A stretch of 41,275 nt of DNA from positions 1 through 41,275 of the forward strand of contig NZ_UEYQ01000027.1 of NCBI RefSeq assembly GCF_900492205.1. The letters run 5' to 3'. This stretch comes from Ciceribacter sp. T2.26MG-112.2 (GTDB lineage: Bacteria; Pseudomonadota; Alphaproteobacteria; Rhizobiales; Rhizobiaceae). The notes below the pieces were generated by a model that saw only the letters and a program-made list of their open reading frames with translations, did no database searches and was not told the DNA's origin. Of the stretch, positions 8,795 to 19,502 are shown in pieces (the stretch's first letter is position 1; each line of letters begins with the position of its first letter). Both the position numbers and the translations under genes were made by a program.

Positions 8795-8941
8795 CTAGGC
8801 CACCAATTGACAATGGACCGCGCATCACAGCCCCAAAAGCCGATGCGCCGGCAAGAAAACAGGTACCGACACGCCTTTGTTCCGGCGGTGCGGTTTTATA
8901 TGCCGGGGAGTATGGCAAGAAGTTGCTAATCAGTGGTTACG

Positions 8942-8981
8942 CCCGCACTGCGGGCCGGGGGCCGGACTGTGCCTGTCCGGT
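8942..8981. other. Two adjacent GC-rich hairpins after the lipoprotein gene
   Basis: GCCCGC/GCGGGC (8942-8947 and 8951-8956) and CCGGAC/GTCCGG (8963-8968 and 8976-8981) form two perfect 6-base stems. They lie 29-68 bases past the stop of the minus-strand lipoprotein gene at 9010. No T run follows either one. They may protect or end the lipoprotein transcript. Confidence 0.35.
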
Positions 8982-9009
8982 ACGCCAAGCCCGGGCCGAA
9001 GGAGCCGGA

Positions 9010-9459
9010 TCACGGCTTGCGGTCGAAGCTCATCAATTGCCACTGACCGGAGCCCGCCGTGCAGGTCTTGCCGGAGAAATAGGCGATGCCTTCATAGGAG
9101 TGGCGGGTGGTCGAGAAGTCGCGGCAGACCACGCCATCGGTCTTCTTTTCATTGATCGCAGTGACCACGCCGGCGCTGCCGGTCGATGCATTGGCCCAGG
9201 GAAGCGGGCTGCCGGTCCGCGAGAGATCGGCGGAAGACACGGCGTTCTGTACCGTCAGTTCGTCGGAGCGACCTTCCTCGGTCTTCTTCGTCGAGATGGT
9301 GCTGGTGGAAATCGAACGGTCGACATCGGCGCCGAACAGGTCCATGCCGCCGCCAAAGCAACCGTAAAGCGGCAGCGTCGCGGCGAGAACGACGAGTATT
9401 CCGCGCTTACCCAGAGGCGCGCTCTTTTTGCGCTCGTTCGACTTTGCTATGTCTCTCAA
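9010..9459 (-). CDS. Outer-membrane lipoprotein, RT0821/Lpp0805-like
   Basis: The product is an exported lipoprotein. A basic N-terminus is followed by a hydrophobic stretch ending in the lipobox LPLYGC, where lipid would be attached, then a Ser/Thr-rich segment. The small C-terminal domain contains VVCRDFSTTRHSYEG and GKTCTAGSGQW, with two cysteines that may pair. This C-terminal domain is typical of the RT0821/Lpp0805 surface-protein family, whose role is unknown. I prefer a TTG start at 9459 because AGGA lies six bases upstream. An ATG at 9516 is the alternative and would place the gene ten bases from the divergent pdxH start. Confidence 0.7.
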   Translation of the reverse strand: MRDIAKSNERKKSAPLGKRGILVVLAATLPLYGCFGGGMDLFGADVDRSISTSTISTKKTEEGRSDELTVQNAVSSADLSRTGSPLPWANASTGSAGVVTAINEKKTDGVVCRDFSTTRHSYEGIAYFSGKTCTAGSGQWQLMSFDRKP

Positions 9460-9525
9460 CAGACGTCCTGTCCGGTGCTTCGCCCCTGGGCAATGATGAT
9501 GAAGTTCGGGAGCCATTGAATCAAT

Positions 9526-10146
9526 ATGTCAGAAACTGGGTTAACAAGCGGTGACTTCACCGAGGAAAGCGAACCCTTCGCACTTTTCGGCTCCTGGCTG
9601 AAGGATGCCGAGGCCTCGGAGCTCAACGATCCGAACGCCGTCGCGGTGGCCACCGTCGACGAAAACGGCTTGCCGAACGTGCGGATGGTTCTGCTCAAGG
9701 ATTTCGACAACCGGGGATTTGTCTTCTACACGAATTTCGAGAGCCAGAAGGGACAGGAAATTCTCGGCCAGAAAAAGGCGGCCATGTGCTTTCACTGGAA
9801 ATCGCTGCGCCGCCAGGTGCGTTTGCGCGGCGAGGTCGAAGTCGTGTCGGACGAAGAGGCTGACGCCTATTACCAGTCCCGCCCGCTCGGCAGCCGCATC
9901 GGTGCCTGGGCCTCCAAGCAGTCGCGCCCGCTCGAAGGCCGCTTTGCGCTGGAAAAGGCGGTCGCAGAATACACCGCTCGCTACGCGCTCGGCAATGTCC
10001 CTCGTCCGCCTCACTGGTCAGGCTTCCGCATCAAGCCCACCTCGATCGAGTTCTGGCACGACCGCAAGTTTCGCCTGCACGACCGCATCGAATTCCGTCG
10101 CGAAACGCCGGATGCGCCGTGGCACAAGGTGCGGATGTATCCCTGA
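9526..10146 (+). CDS. pdxH: Pyridoxamine 5'-phosphate oxidase
   Basis: This 206-residue flavoenzyme oxidises pyridoxine or pyridoxamine 5'-phosphate to PLP, the last step of vitamin B6 supply and salvage. Family features are present in order: [33 protein letters not shown], the FMN and substrate region [15 protein letters not shown], and the C-terminal signature [15 protein letters not shown] ending in VRMYP. Length is normal. The ATG is preceded by only a weak, distant GGGAG. It is divergent from the lipoprotein gene and convergent with the polysaccharide deacetylase gene, so it is probably a single-gene transcript. Confidence 0.95.
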   Translation: MSETGLTSGDFTEESEPFALFGSWLKDAEASELNDPNAVAVATVDENGLPNVRMVLLKDFDNRGFVFYTNFESQKGQEILGQKKAAMCFHWKSLRRQVRLRGEVEVVSDEEADAYYQSRPLGSRIGAWASKQSRPLEGRFALEKAVAEYTARYALGNVPRPPHWSGFRIKPTSIEFWHDRKFRLHDRIEFRRETPDAPWHKVRMYP

Positions 10147-10159
10147 GCGGTGAACCTGC

Positions 10160-10194
10160 GACCGTCCCCCGGTCCACCTGCGGCGCGGACGGTC
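10160..10194. terminator. Hairpin between convergent pdxH and deacetylase genes
   Basis: GACCGTCC (10160-10167) and GGACGGTC (10187-10194) are perfect 8-base inverted arms around a 19-base loop, placed between two convergent stop codons (10146 and 10201). Position and symmetry suggest a two-way terminator. The lack of a T run makes this tentative. Confidence 0.4.
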
Positions 10195-10200
10195 AGCCGA

Positions 10201-11244
10201 TCAGCCGGTCAGGCGGAAGGGGATGCCGGAGGCGAGCGCGGCGACGTAGCGCGGCTTCTGGTACAGGCCGTTGAGCGATATGCGCGGCAGGAGCAGGGGC
10301 TCGGCCAGCGTGTCTTTGTCGATGGTCGAAGCCCGGGTGGTCACGGCCAGCGTAAAGCCGGCCCTGGCGGCAAGCGTGGCGACACGTCGGGTGGCGCTGC
10401 GCTGATCGCCATAGGGATAGGCCAGGCTCCTCGGCCGCTGGCCGACGAGCGCCTCGACGTAGTCGGCACTGCCGGAAAGTTCGCTCAGCAGTTCCGCATC
10501 CCCGAGAAAATCCAGTGCCCGGTGACTGATCGTGTGGGCGCCGAGATGGGCCAGCGGGTGGCGCGCCAGAGCCTGAAGCTCTTCGGCCGTCATCACCAGA
10601 TTCGCCACGATCGCGGCCGGGTCGATCCCGACGCTTCGCGCGGCTGAATCGAGCCGGGTAATCGCCAGGCTTTCCTGGGGCCCGCAGATGGCCTGCGAGA
10701 GCTCGCCAAAGACTGCCCGCTTGGCGGCGAGGGTCTCGACCTTGTGGGTAATCGGTCCGCTGTCGGTCTCGATGGTGAATTTTTCGGTTGCGTTCAGCAA
10801 TGCCTCGGCGGTTTCCCACCACATCGTGTGGCTGCGCTCCGAAAAGCCCTTGGTGACGAACACCGTGAACGGCACGCCGTGGCGCTCGAACACGGGCAGG
10901 GCATGTTCGGCATTGTCGCGATAACCGTCGTCGAGGGTGAAGACGGCAAAGGGCCTTCCGTCTGCCTCGTTTCTCGGCATGGCAAGCAAGTCGTCGAGCG
11001 CCAGGAAGCGATAGCCCTCGGCCTTTAGCCGTCGGATCGCCGCGTCGAGAAAGTCCGGCGTGACCTCCAGATGACCATTGGCTGCGAACGGCCGCGGCGA
11101 GTAGGGCCGCACATGATGCAGGGTGAAGACGGCGCCGAGGCCTCGCGCCGCGCTGAAGGCGCCCAGGCGACTGATAAGGTGGGATACCTCGAGCCCGCCG
11201 GTGATCGCAGCGGTGCGCACGAGGCCCTTGAGGGTGGCCTTCAT
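10201..11244 (-). CDS. Polysaccharide deacetylase family (NodB-like) protein
   Basis: The 347-residue protein carries the NodB-homology (carbohydrate esterase 4) fold. It has FTLHHV at the start of the domain, the catalytic and metal aspartates in TLDDGYRDN (103-111), and the metal histidines in GAHTISH. A late SLAYPYGDQ corresponds to a further family motif. Such enzymes remove N-acetyl groups from chitin-like oligosaccharides, peptidoglycan or exopolysaccharide. I see no signal peptide with a cleavage site, so it may act on a cytoplasmic or lipid-linked intermediate. No glycosyltransferase lies nearby, so the substrate is open. It stands alone between convergent pdxH and the divergent carboxypeptidase gene. 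Confidence 0.85.
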   Translation of the reverse strand: MKATLKGLVRTAAITGGLEVSHLISRLGAFSAARGLGAVFTLHHVRPYSPRPFAANGHLEVTPDFLDAAIRRLKAEGYRFLALDDLLAMPRNEADGRPFAVFTLDDGYRDNAEHALPVFERHGVPFTVFVTKGFSERSHTMWWETAEALLNATEKFTIETDSGPITHKVETLAAKRAVFGELSQAICGPQESLAITRLDSAARSVGIDPAAIVANLVMTAEELQALARHPLAHLGAHTISHRALDFLGDAELLSELSGSADYVEALVGQRPRSLAYPYGDQRSATRRVATLAARAGFTLAVTTRASTIDKDTLAEPLLLPRISLNGLYQKPRYVAALASGIPFRLTG

Positions 11245-11546
11245 CGTCTTTCCATTCTCCCGCCCCGTCGGCTTCTGGTGCCCGACACGATTTTCGCCAC
11301 CCAGACTTGCACATGCCGGTTAAACCTTGCTTTATCCGTCGTGGCGGCTTTCCCACGCAAGCCCCGCGATATGGTCACCCGCTATCAACCTTTCGTTTAC
11401 TTATATCGTAAAACTTTCGGTTAACTCTTGTGGATCGCCTTCAGGCTTGCACGATTGTCGCCCCATTCTTGTACTAGCAAGCGCCATCGCCATTCGCGCC
11501 GACCGTCCGGGGCCTTCGTTCAAGCCCGCCGCCTTTTGGAGGAATT
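11245..11546. other. Divergent intergenic region, deacetylase / carboxypeptidase
   Basis: About 300 bases separate the starts of the deacetylase (minus) and carboxypeptidase (plus) genes, and the region should hold both promoters. An AT-richer patch lies at about 11390-11430. I see one plausible plus-strand promoter, entered separately, and no further gene or repeat. Confidence 0.5.
11447..11475 (+). promoter_or_regulatory. Possible promoter of the carboxypeptidase gene
   Basis: TTGCAC (11447-11452), a 17-base spacer and TGTACT (11470-11475) resemble a housekeeping sigma-factor promoter. This would start transcription near 11482 and leave a leader of about 65 bases. The -10 element matches only partly. 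Confidence 0.35.
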
Positions 11547-12863
11547 ATGCAGAAGTTGTTGATCGCGCTTTCGTTTTTGCTGACGGTCGCCTCGTTTTCG
11601 ACCACTGCATCCGCCGGAAGCGCCCAACTTCTCCTCGATGCCCGCACCGGCGAGGTTCTCGCCTCGGAAAATCCCGACAGTCTCAATCATCCGGCCTCGC
11701 TGACGAAAATGATGACGCTGTACATGACCTTCGAGGCAATTCGCCGCGGCGAACTATCCTGGGACAGCCGGGTGCCCTTCTCGAAATATGCCGCATCTCG
11801 TCCCCCGACCAAGCTTCGGGTCAAGGCGGGCGATGCCATCACCGTCAAGGAAGCGGTTCTCGGCCTGATCGTGCAGTCGGCCAATGACGCCGCGGCCGCC
11901 TTGGCGGAAAAGCTCGGCGGCAGCGAAAGCGCCTTTGCCGCCGAGATGACGCGCAAGGCGCGCGCGCTCGGCATGGCCAAGACGACCTTCGTCAACGCCT
12001 CGGGCCTTCCCGATGCCCGCCAGATCACCACGGCGCGTGACATGTCGACCCTCGGTATCGCGCTGCTGCGCGACTTTCCCGAAGAATACAAGCTGTTCAA
12101 CACCAAGAGCTTCGCCTTCCGCGGCCGCACCATCAACGGCCATAACAACCTGATGTACCGCTACAAGGGCATGGACGGCATCAAGACCGGCTATACCAAT
12201 GCGTCCGGCTTCAATCTCGTCAGCGCCGTCCGGGACGGCAACCGCCGGGTGATCGGCGTGGTCATGGGCGGCCGTTCAGCCGCGAGCCGCGACAAGATCA
12301 TGGAAAAGCTGATCGCCGGCAATATCGCCAGGGCATCGGGCGGAACGCAACTGCTGGCCAGCAACTCGACCCGCGTCGGCATGGATCTGGCCCGCCTCGG
12401 CGACAATGTGCCGGTTCCCGCCCCGCGCCAGGATGCGGTTGCTGCCGTGATCGGCCTGGCGAGCGCGAGCCCGGTCGCTGCGTCGACGCTTGGCACGGCC
12501 TATGCCCAGCCGGTCGAGGTGGCTGCCGCTGCCGTCGCCAGCGATGTGGCGCCGCTGAACCCTCAGGCGGAAATTCCGCTCGCACAGCCCGCGGCTGCAA
12601 CCGCCAAGGCCCGCGGCTGGCAGATCCAGATCGCTGCCGCCTCCAGTGCCGAACTGGCAATGGATCTGCTTGCCGACGCCAAGGCCAAGATCGGCGGGGC
12701 GCTCGCCGATCGCGACACCTATACCGAAGCCGTCACCCGCGACGGCTCGACCTTCTACCGCGCCCGCTTCACCGGCTTTGCCAGCAAGACGGAGGCCCGC
12801 TCGGCCTGCGACCAGCTGGTCAAGAACCGCTATGATTGCGTGTTGATGCCGGCCCGGGGCTGA
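11547..12863 (+). CDS. D-alanyl-D-alanine carboxypeptidase with SPOR domain
   Basis: This 438-residue periplasmic penicillin-binding protein trims the terminal D-Ala from peptidoglycan stem peptides. A signal peptide (1-23) precedes a serine-peptidase S11 domain with all three active-site motifs: SLTK (51-54, nucleophile Ser51), SAN (111-113) and KTG (213-215). A Pro/Ala-rich linker (about 290-350) leads to a C-terminal SPOR domain (about 355-435, WQIQIAAASSAELAMDLL), which binds denuded glycan strands and often targets proteins to the division site. GGAGGAATT before the ATG is a strong ribosome binding site. This domain arrangement is common in rhizobia. It stands alone between the deacetylase and the toxin-antitoxin pair. 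Confidence 0.92.
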   Translation: MQKLLIALSFLLTVASFSTTASAGSAQLLLDARTGEVLASENPDSLNHPASLTKMMTLYMTFEAIRRGELSWDSRVPFSKYAASRPPTKLRVKAGDAITVKEAVLGLIVQSANDAAAALAEKLGGSESAFAAEMTRKARALGMAKTTFVNASGLPDARQITTARDMSTLGIALLRDFPEEYKLFNTKSFAFRGRTINGHNNLMYRYKGMDGIKTGYTNASGFNLVSAVRDGNRRVIGVVMGGRSAASRDKIMEKLIAGNIARASGGTQLLASNSTRVGMDLARLGDNVPVPAPRQDAVAAVIGLASASPVAASTLGTAYAQPVEVAAAAVASDVAPLNPQAEIPLAQPAAATAKARGWQIQIAAASSAELAMDLLADAKAKIGGALADRDTYTEAVTRDGSTFYRARFTGFASKTEARSACDQLVKNRYDCVLMPARG

Positions 12864-12925
12864 CGGGTTACTTGATTAGTGCCTGAGGGCCCGCTATCCG
12901 CGTGGCACGGTTGGGTGCCTGCGGC

Positions 12926-13213
12926 TCAATCGAGACGGTCCGGCCATTTCCGTGCTGTGTGGAGGATCGTAAGGATTTCGATGGTCGCCTGCACGCGGTA
13001 GACGATGATGTACGGCGTGCCTGCGACAACGAGTTCGCGCGTCTTGGCGACCCGACCCCGCCGTCCGATTTCCGGATGATAGGCCAGGAAAGCTGCAGCT
13101 TCCACCAGTCTTCGCACGATTGTCTCGGCCGAGCGTGGGCTGTCCTCGGCGATATACGAGCCTATGTCGTCGAGATCCTGAGCCGCAGTTTGCGTCCAGC
13201 GAACCTCATCCAT
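12926..13213 (-). CDS. ParE/RelE-superfamily toxin
   Basis: The 95-residue protein has the layout of ParE-type toxins: WTQTAAQDLDDIGSYIAED at the start, a helix with ETIVRRLVEAAAFLAYHPEIG, then RELVVAGTPYIIVYRV and a C-terminal strand with ILTILHTARKWP. ParE proteins inhibit DNA gyrase and RelE-type relatives cut mRNA; the sequence looks more like ParE, but the target is inferred. The start overlaps the end of the antitoxin gene by 8 bases, so the two are translationally coupled with the antitoxin first, the usual order. Confidence 0.85.
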   Translation of the reverse strand: MDEVRWTQTAAQDLDDIGSYIAEDSPRSAETIVRRLVEAAAFLAYHPEIGRRGRVAKTRELVVAGTPYIIVYRVQATIEILTILHTARKWPDRLD

Positions 13214-13394
13214 TCGAAACGAATTTGCGGATGACCGCTTTTACCGTCTCGTGAGAAGCAAATCGCCCTTCGTCGGCGTCCTTGAGGCCGGCCTCGATCT
13301 TCTTGCGCTGCCATGCCTCGACCTCTGCGCTGGCGGTCTCTTCGACCGGAAACGCCAGTTCGTCAAAGGGAATGTGCGGCGGTACGTGGTTCAT
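13206..13394 (-). CDS. Antitoxin partner of the ParE-type toxin
   Basis: This 62-residue protein starts at the ATG at 13394; the open frame upstream of that has no sign of coding. It is acidic and helical, with EVEAWQRKKIEAGLKDADEG and RFASHETVKAVIRKFVSNG. The pattern of 'aGlxdAdeGrfashe' followed by a C-terminal basic helix is typical of short antitoxins paired with ParE toxins. An N-terminal ribbon-helix-helix cannot be clearly seen, so DNA binding is not certain. The pair is probably autoregulated from the region just upstream (13395-13440), though I see no clear palindrome there. Confidence 0.75.
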   Translation of the reverse strand: MNHVPPHIPFDELAFPVEETASAEVEAWQRKKIEAGLKDADEGRFASHETVKAVIRKFVSNG

Positions 13395-13475
13395 AATATC
13401 TAGTATGCCAGATCCCGGAAAAGTTGCAATCCGACGCGAAGGCCTCAAATCAGAGTGCGACCCGGACCGCGCCCC

Positions 13476-14891
13476 TCAGGCCCTTGTCCCGCCGACCGTC
13501 ACCTGGTCCATCCTCAGATGCGGCTGGCCGACGCCGACCGGAACCCATTGGCCGGCCTTGCCGCAATTGCCGATGCCCTTGTCGAGCGCCATGTCGTTGC
13601 CGACCATGGAAATGCGCTTCATCGCATCCGGACCGTTGCCGATCAGCATGGCGCCCTTGACCGGCGCGCCGATCTTGCCGTCCTCGATCATGTAGGCCTC
13701 GGTGCAGCCAAAGACGAACTTGCCCGAGGTGATGTCGACCTGGCCGCCGCCGAAGGAGACGGCATAGATGCCGCGTTTGACCGACGCGATGATCTCTTCC
13801 GGGCTCTTGTCGCCCGACAGCATGTAGGTGTTGGTCATGCGCGGCATCGGCTGGTGTGAATAGCCCTGGCGGCGCCCGTTGCCGGTCGCCTTCATGCCCA
13901 TCAGACGGGCGTTCTGCCGGTCCTGCATGTAGCCGACCAGACGACCGTTCTCGATCAGCACATTATAGCCTGAGGGCGTGCCCTCGTCGTCGACGGTGAT
14001 CGAGCCGCGCCGCGCATCGATCGTGCCGTCGTCGACCACGGTCACCCCGGGGGCGGCGACCATCTCGCCCATCAGGCCGGCAAAGGCCGAGGTCTTCTTG
14101 CGGTTGAAGTCGCCTTCCAGCCCGTGGCCGACTGCCTCGTGCAGCATGACGCCCGGCCAGCCATTGCCGAGCACCACGTCCATGGTGCCGGCCGGCGCGT
14201 CGATCGCCTCGAGATTGACCAATGCCTGACGCAGCGCCTCGTCGGCGCCGTGCTGCCAGCTCTCTTGCGTGAGGAAGTCGGAAAAGGCCATGCGACCGCC
14301 CGTGCCATAGGAGCCGCTCTCCTGGCGATCGCCTTTGCCGGCGACGACGGAAATGTTGATCCGCGTCATCGGTCGGATGTCGCGCACCCGGTGGCCGTCG
14401 GCCCGCAGGATTTCCACCACCTGCCAGCTCGCGGCGATCGAGGCGGTGACCTGGCGCACGGTATCGCCCTTGCCGCGCAGATAGGCGTCGATCTCGGCGA
14501 GCAGCTTGACCTTCTCCTCGAAGGAAGGCGCGCCGATCGGATTGCCTTCGCCATAGAGCTTGGCATTGGTGCGCTGCGGGGCGCTCGCATAGGAACCGGA
14601 ATAGCCATGGGTCACAGCGCCCACCGCATCAGCCGCACGCGAAAGGGCGGCGAGCGAAAGCTCTCCCGCATGGGCATAGCCGACCGCTTCGCCCGCCACC
14701 GCGCGCAGGCCAAAACCATGGTCTGTGTTGAAACTGCCGCCTTTCAGGCGCCCGTTGTCGAAGGTCAGTGATTCTGCCTGGGCATGTTCGACGAACAGCT
14801 CCCCGTCGTCGGCGTTTGCCAGCGCTTTCGACACATGCTGACGCAGCGTCATTTCGTCGCAGTCGAACAGGCCGAGAAGGTCTTCAGTCAT
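13476..14891 (-). CDS. tldD: Metalloprotease TldD
   Basis: This 471-residue cytoplasmic zinc peptidase works with TldE/PmbA to degrade unfolded peptides and, in some bacteria, to mature RiPP peptides such as microcin B17. The zinc motif HEAVGH lies at 251-256, and the C-terminal part has the TldD pattern FVFGCTEAYMIEDGKIG and KGAMLIGNGPDAM. The start at 14891 is supported by AAGGAG just upstream and by normal family length; the longer open frame to 14978 adds non-conserved sequence. The partner TldE is not in the window. It is followed on the same strand by the toxin-antitoxin pair, which looks unrelated. Confidence 0.93.
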   Translation of the reverse strand: MTEDLLGLFDCDEMTLRQHVSKALANADDGELFVEHAQAESLTFDNGRLKGGSFNTDHGFGLRAVAGEAVGYAHAGELSLAALSRAADAVGAVTHGYSGSYASAPQRTNAKLYGEGNPIGAPSFEEKVKLLAEIDAYLRGKGDTVRQVTASIAASWQVVEILRADGHRVRDIRPMTRINISVVAGKGDRQESGSYGTGGRMAFSDFLTQESWQHGADEALRQALVNLEAIDAPAGTMDVVLGNGWPGVMLHEAVGHGLEGDFNRKKTSAFAGLMGEMVAAPGVTVVDDGTIDARRGSITVDDEGTPSGYNVLIENGRLVGYMQDRQNARLMGMKATGNGRRQGYSHQPMPRMTNTYMLSGDKSPEEIIASVKRGIYAVSFGGGQVDITSGKFVFGCTEAYMIEDGKIGAPVKGAMLIGNGPDAMKRISMVGNDMALDKGIGNCGKAGQWVPVGVGQPHLRMDQVTVGGTRA

Positions 14892-15023
14892 CGAAATCTC
14901 CTTGCGATACATAGCTCCGATGTAGGCGCATTGCGATGCGCCGACAAGGTTCGACCGGAGCCAGGGCCCCGGTCGCACATCACTTTATGGAGAAGGTTGC
15001 GGGCAATCGGCCTGCCGGTGTTC

Positions 15024-15548
15024 TCAGGGCAGCTTGTCATAGCCTTCGGCGAAGCCGGCAAGCTCGATCGGGATACCGACCCGGTCCTGGTCGGCTGACT
15101 CGCGCAAGGCAAAAACGGCGCTCTTGCCGGCGCGCAAGATCTTCATCAGTTCCTCGTCGATCTCGACCTCGACATAGCAGCCCTCGGAGAAGCAGCGGGT
15201 GAAATAGGCCCGGCCGATATTGTTGCCATCGACATAAAGCTCCATGCCGTCCTTAAGCAGAACGCCGAGCGGGGCGAGGATTCGCAGGATCTTGGCCTTG
15301 CGATCGGCAGTTTTCAGCACCACCACCGACAAGCCCACTTCGGGGCGGTCCTCGGCGATGACATTCTGCATCAGCGCGCATTGCTCGGCGGAGGCGCCCG
15401 CCGGCGTATCGCAGATTACCGACCATGCGCCATGGTTGGAGCGGATGGTGCCGGGCTGCTGCTGCTGGGCGCCGGCCGGGGCGACGAGCGCCGCAATGGC
15501 GACGGCGCTTGCAACCAGGCCCGTCCGGTAAAGTCTAGGAAGACCCAT
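15024..15548 (-). CDS. Invasion-associated locus B (IalB) family exported protein
   Basis: The protein has about 174 residues: a signal peptide (MGLPRLYRTGLVASAVAIAA) cut after an Ala-rich site, a short QQQQ segment, then the IalB domain. The domain has WSVICDTP, four cysteines and GVLLKDGMELYVDGN, with CFSEGCYVEVEIDEELM further on. IalB was named in Bartonella for a role in red-cell invasion, but homologues are present in most free-living rhizobia and their function there is unknown. The ATG at 15548 has GAGG six bases before it; upstream in-frame Mets (15572, 15581) are less likely. The gene is divergent from the aa3 oxidase operon, as in related genomes. Confidence 0.85.
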   Translation of the reverse strand: MGLPRLYRTGLVASAVAIAALVAPAGAQQQQPGTIRSNHGAWSVICDTPAGASAEQCALMQNVIAEDRPEVGLSVVVLKTADRKAKILRILAPLGVLLKDGMELYVDGNNIGRAYFTRCFSEGCYVEVEIDEELMKILRAGKSAVFALRESADQDRVGIPIELAGFAEGYDKLP

Positions 15549-15737
15549 GGGTACCTCTGGAAATCGAATCATCCCTGACATTCATGGCGTCCGGGCGGGC
15601 AAAATGAAAGCCCCGACCCCGTGTTTTCCAAGGGAGTGAGGCTTAATTGCGGCCATTCCGGCAGCCGGGCGGCTCGTCGGGGAGGGGCGGCCTTCATTGG
15701 TGGTGGACGGTTTCAGAGCGGAATTGATGAAGCGCAA

Positions 15738-15756
15738 AAATGCCGCGGGGGCATTT
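15738..15756 (-). other. Terminator-like hairpin in the ialB leader region
   Basis: AAATGCC (15738-15744) and GGCATTT (15750-15756) form a perfect 7-base stem with a 5-base loop. Read on the minus strand, the stem runs into a T-rich end (TTTTTGCGC). It lies about 190 bases before the ialB start and no minus-strand gene lies upstream of it, so it could act on a long ialB leader or block stray transcription from the oxidase side. Confidence 0.35.
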
Positions 15757-15829
15757 GGATCGGCGTATTGCGAATGCGGCCAATCTGTGATTTTAAACGC
15801 ACATGATAGCATGAATTTTGCGTTCTGAT

Positions 15830-15843
15830 TTGATGTGGATCAA
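15830..15843. promoter_or_regulatory. Perfect FNR/FixK-type box upstream of the aa3 oxidase operon
   Basis: TTGATGTGGATCAA matches the consensus TTGAT-N4-ATCAA for CRP/FNR-family oxygen regulators (FNR, FixK, FnrN) exactly, and one more T/A pair flanks it. Its centre is 29.5 bases before the coxB ATG (15866). An activator bound at the usual -41.5 position would put the transcription start inside coxB, so repression fits better. A possible promoter (TTGCGA at 15768, 17-base spacer, TTTTAA at 15791) would start near 15803 and put the box at about +33, a roadblock position. The motif is seen directly; the regulator and the effect are inferred. Confidence 0.7.
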
Positions 15844-15865
15844 ACGCTTGGGGAGAGACATCGTG

Positions 15866-18449
<2,584 letters not shown>

Positions 18450-18475
18450 GCGGCGGGCCTGGCCTCAACGCATTG

Positions 18476-18513
18476 CGGGTGCCGCGCCTTTCCACGGGCG
18501 CGCGCGGCACCCG
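18476..18513 (+). other. Strong intercistronic hairpin between coxA and ctaB
   Basis: CGGGTGCCGCGC (18476-18487) and GCGCGGCACCCG (18502-18513) are perfect 12-base inverted arms around a 14-base loop. The following bases (ACAACAACAAG) have no T run, so this is not a classical terminator. Its place just after the highly expressed subunit I gene suggests mRNA 3'-end protection or partial attenuation that lowers expression of the assembly genes relative to subunits II and I. Confidence 0.65.
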
Positions 18514-18545
18514 ACAACAACAAGAACGAGCATGGGACGGAGACA

Positions 18546-19502
18546 ATGACGGTTATCGATGATCGCGACATCGCGGGGCTCGAAGGCGAAATTCGCCTTT
18601 CGGAAGCCGGCGCGCGCGATTTCTTCGCGCTCCTGAAGCCGCGCGTCATGTCGCTCGTCGTCTTCACCGCCTTTGCCGGCCTGATGCTGGCCCCCGGCGA
18701 CATCAATCCCGTTCTCGGCTTCATCGCCATCCTCTGCATAGCGGTCGGCGCCGGCGCCTCCGGTGCGCTCAACATGTGGTATGATGCCGATATCGACGCC
18801 GTCATGAGCCGCACCGCCACGCGCCCCATTCCCGCCGGCCGCATCGCGCCCACCGAGGCGCTCGCCTTCGGCCTGGTCCTGTCGGTGTTCTCGGTGTCGA
18901 TCCTCGGCCTCACCGTCAACTGGTTCTCGGCCGGCCTGCTCGCCTTCACCATCTTCTTCTATGCCGTCGTCTACACGATGTGGCTGAAGCGCTCGACCCC
19001 GCAGAACATCGTCATCGGCGGCGCTGCCGGCGCATTCCCGCCCATGGTCGGCTGGGCCTGCGTCACCGGCGGCGTATCGCTCGACAGCATCGTGCTGTTC
19101 CTGATCATCTTCCTGTGGACGCCGGCCCATTTCTGGGCGCTGGCGCTGTTCAAGATGCGCGACTACGGCTCCGTCGGCGTGCCCATGCTGCCGAATGTCT
19201 CGGGCGAGCGCGTCACCAAGCACCAGATCACGCTCTATGCGGTGCTGACCGCGATCACCGCCGTCATTCCGGCCTTCACCGGCCTTGCCTCGCTCTACTA
19301 CGGCGCCTTTGCCGGCGCGCTCGGCGTCTATCTCGTCATCTGTTCCGTCGCCGTCTGGCGGATGCCGGACGGCGACGAGAAGATGGTGCCGGCCAAGAAG
19401 CTGTTCGGCTATTCGATCGTGTATCTCTTCGCGATCTTCTCGGCCCTTTTGGTCGATCACTACGTCGCCACGCTTGCGACGCTATTCGGAGGTGCTGCCT
19501 GA
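18546..19502 (+). CDS. ctaB: Protoheme IX farnesyltransferase (heme o synthase)
   Basis: This 318-residue membrane prenyltransferase adds a farnesyl tail to heme b to make heme o, the precursor of heme a for the oxidase. Features are the UbiA-family motif [19 protein letters not shown], with the Asp-rich pyrophosphate-binding site, and a second loop around [11 protein letters not shown]. About eight to nine hydrophobic segments are present. The N-terminal [15 protein letters not shown] is typical. Its stop codon overlaps the ATG of the next small gene (TGATG), so the two are translationally coupled. Confidence 0.95.
   Translation: MTVIDDRDIAGLEGEIRLSEAGARDFFALLKPRVMSLVVFTAFAGLMLAPGDINPVLGFIAILCIAVGAGASGALNMWYDADIDAVMSRTATRPIPAGRIAPTEALAFGLVLSVFSVSILGLTVNWFSAGLLAFTIFFYAVVYTMWLKRSTPQNIVIGGAAGAFPPMVGWACVTGGVSLDSIVLFLIIFLWTPAHFWALALFKMRDYGSVGVPMLPNVSGERVTKHQITLYAVLTAITAVIPAFTGLASLYYGAFAGALGVYLVICSVAVWRMPDGDEKMVPAKKLFGYSIVYLFAIFSALLVDHYVATLATLFGGAA

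Larger units (their letters stand above)
15549..15865. other. Divergent intergenic region, ialB / aa3 oxidase operon
   Basis: About 317 bases separate the two divergent starts. The region holds a terminator-like hairpin reading toward ialB (15738-15756), a possible plus-strand promoter and a perfect FNR/FixK-type box, both described at the box entry. The part near coxB (15780-15845) is AT-rich, as expected for a promoter. I see no gene in it. Confidence 0.6.

Noticed and set aside
13379..13405. Possible palindrome (around CTAG at 13400) upstream of the antitoxin as an autoregulatory operator
   Set aside because: TAT-CTAG-TAT is symmetric by eye, but its arms are direct and not reverse-complementary, so it is not a true inverted repeat beyond CTAG.
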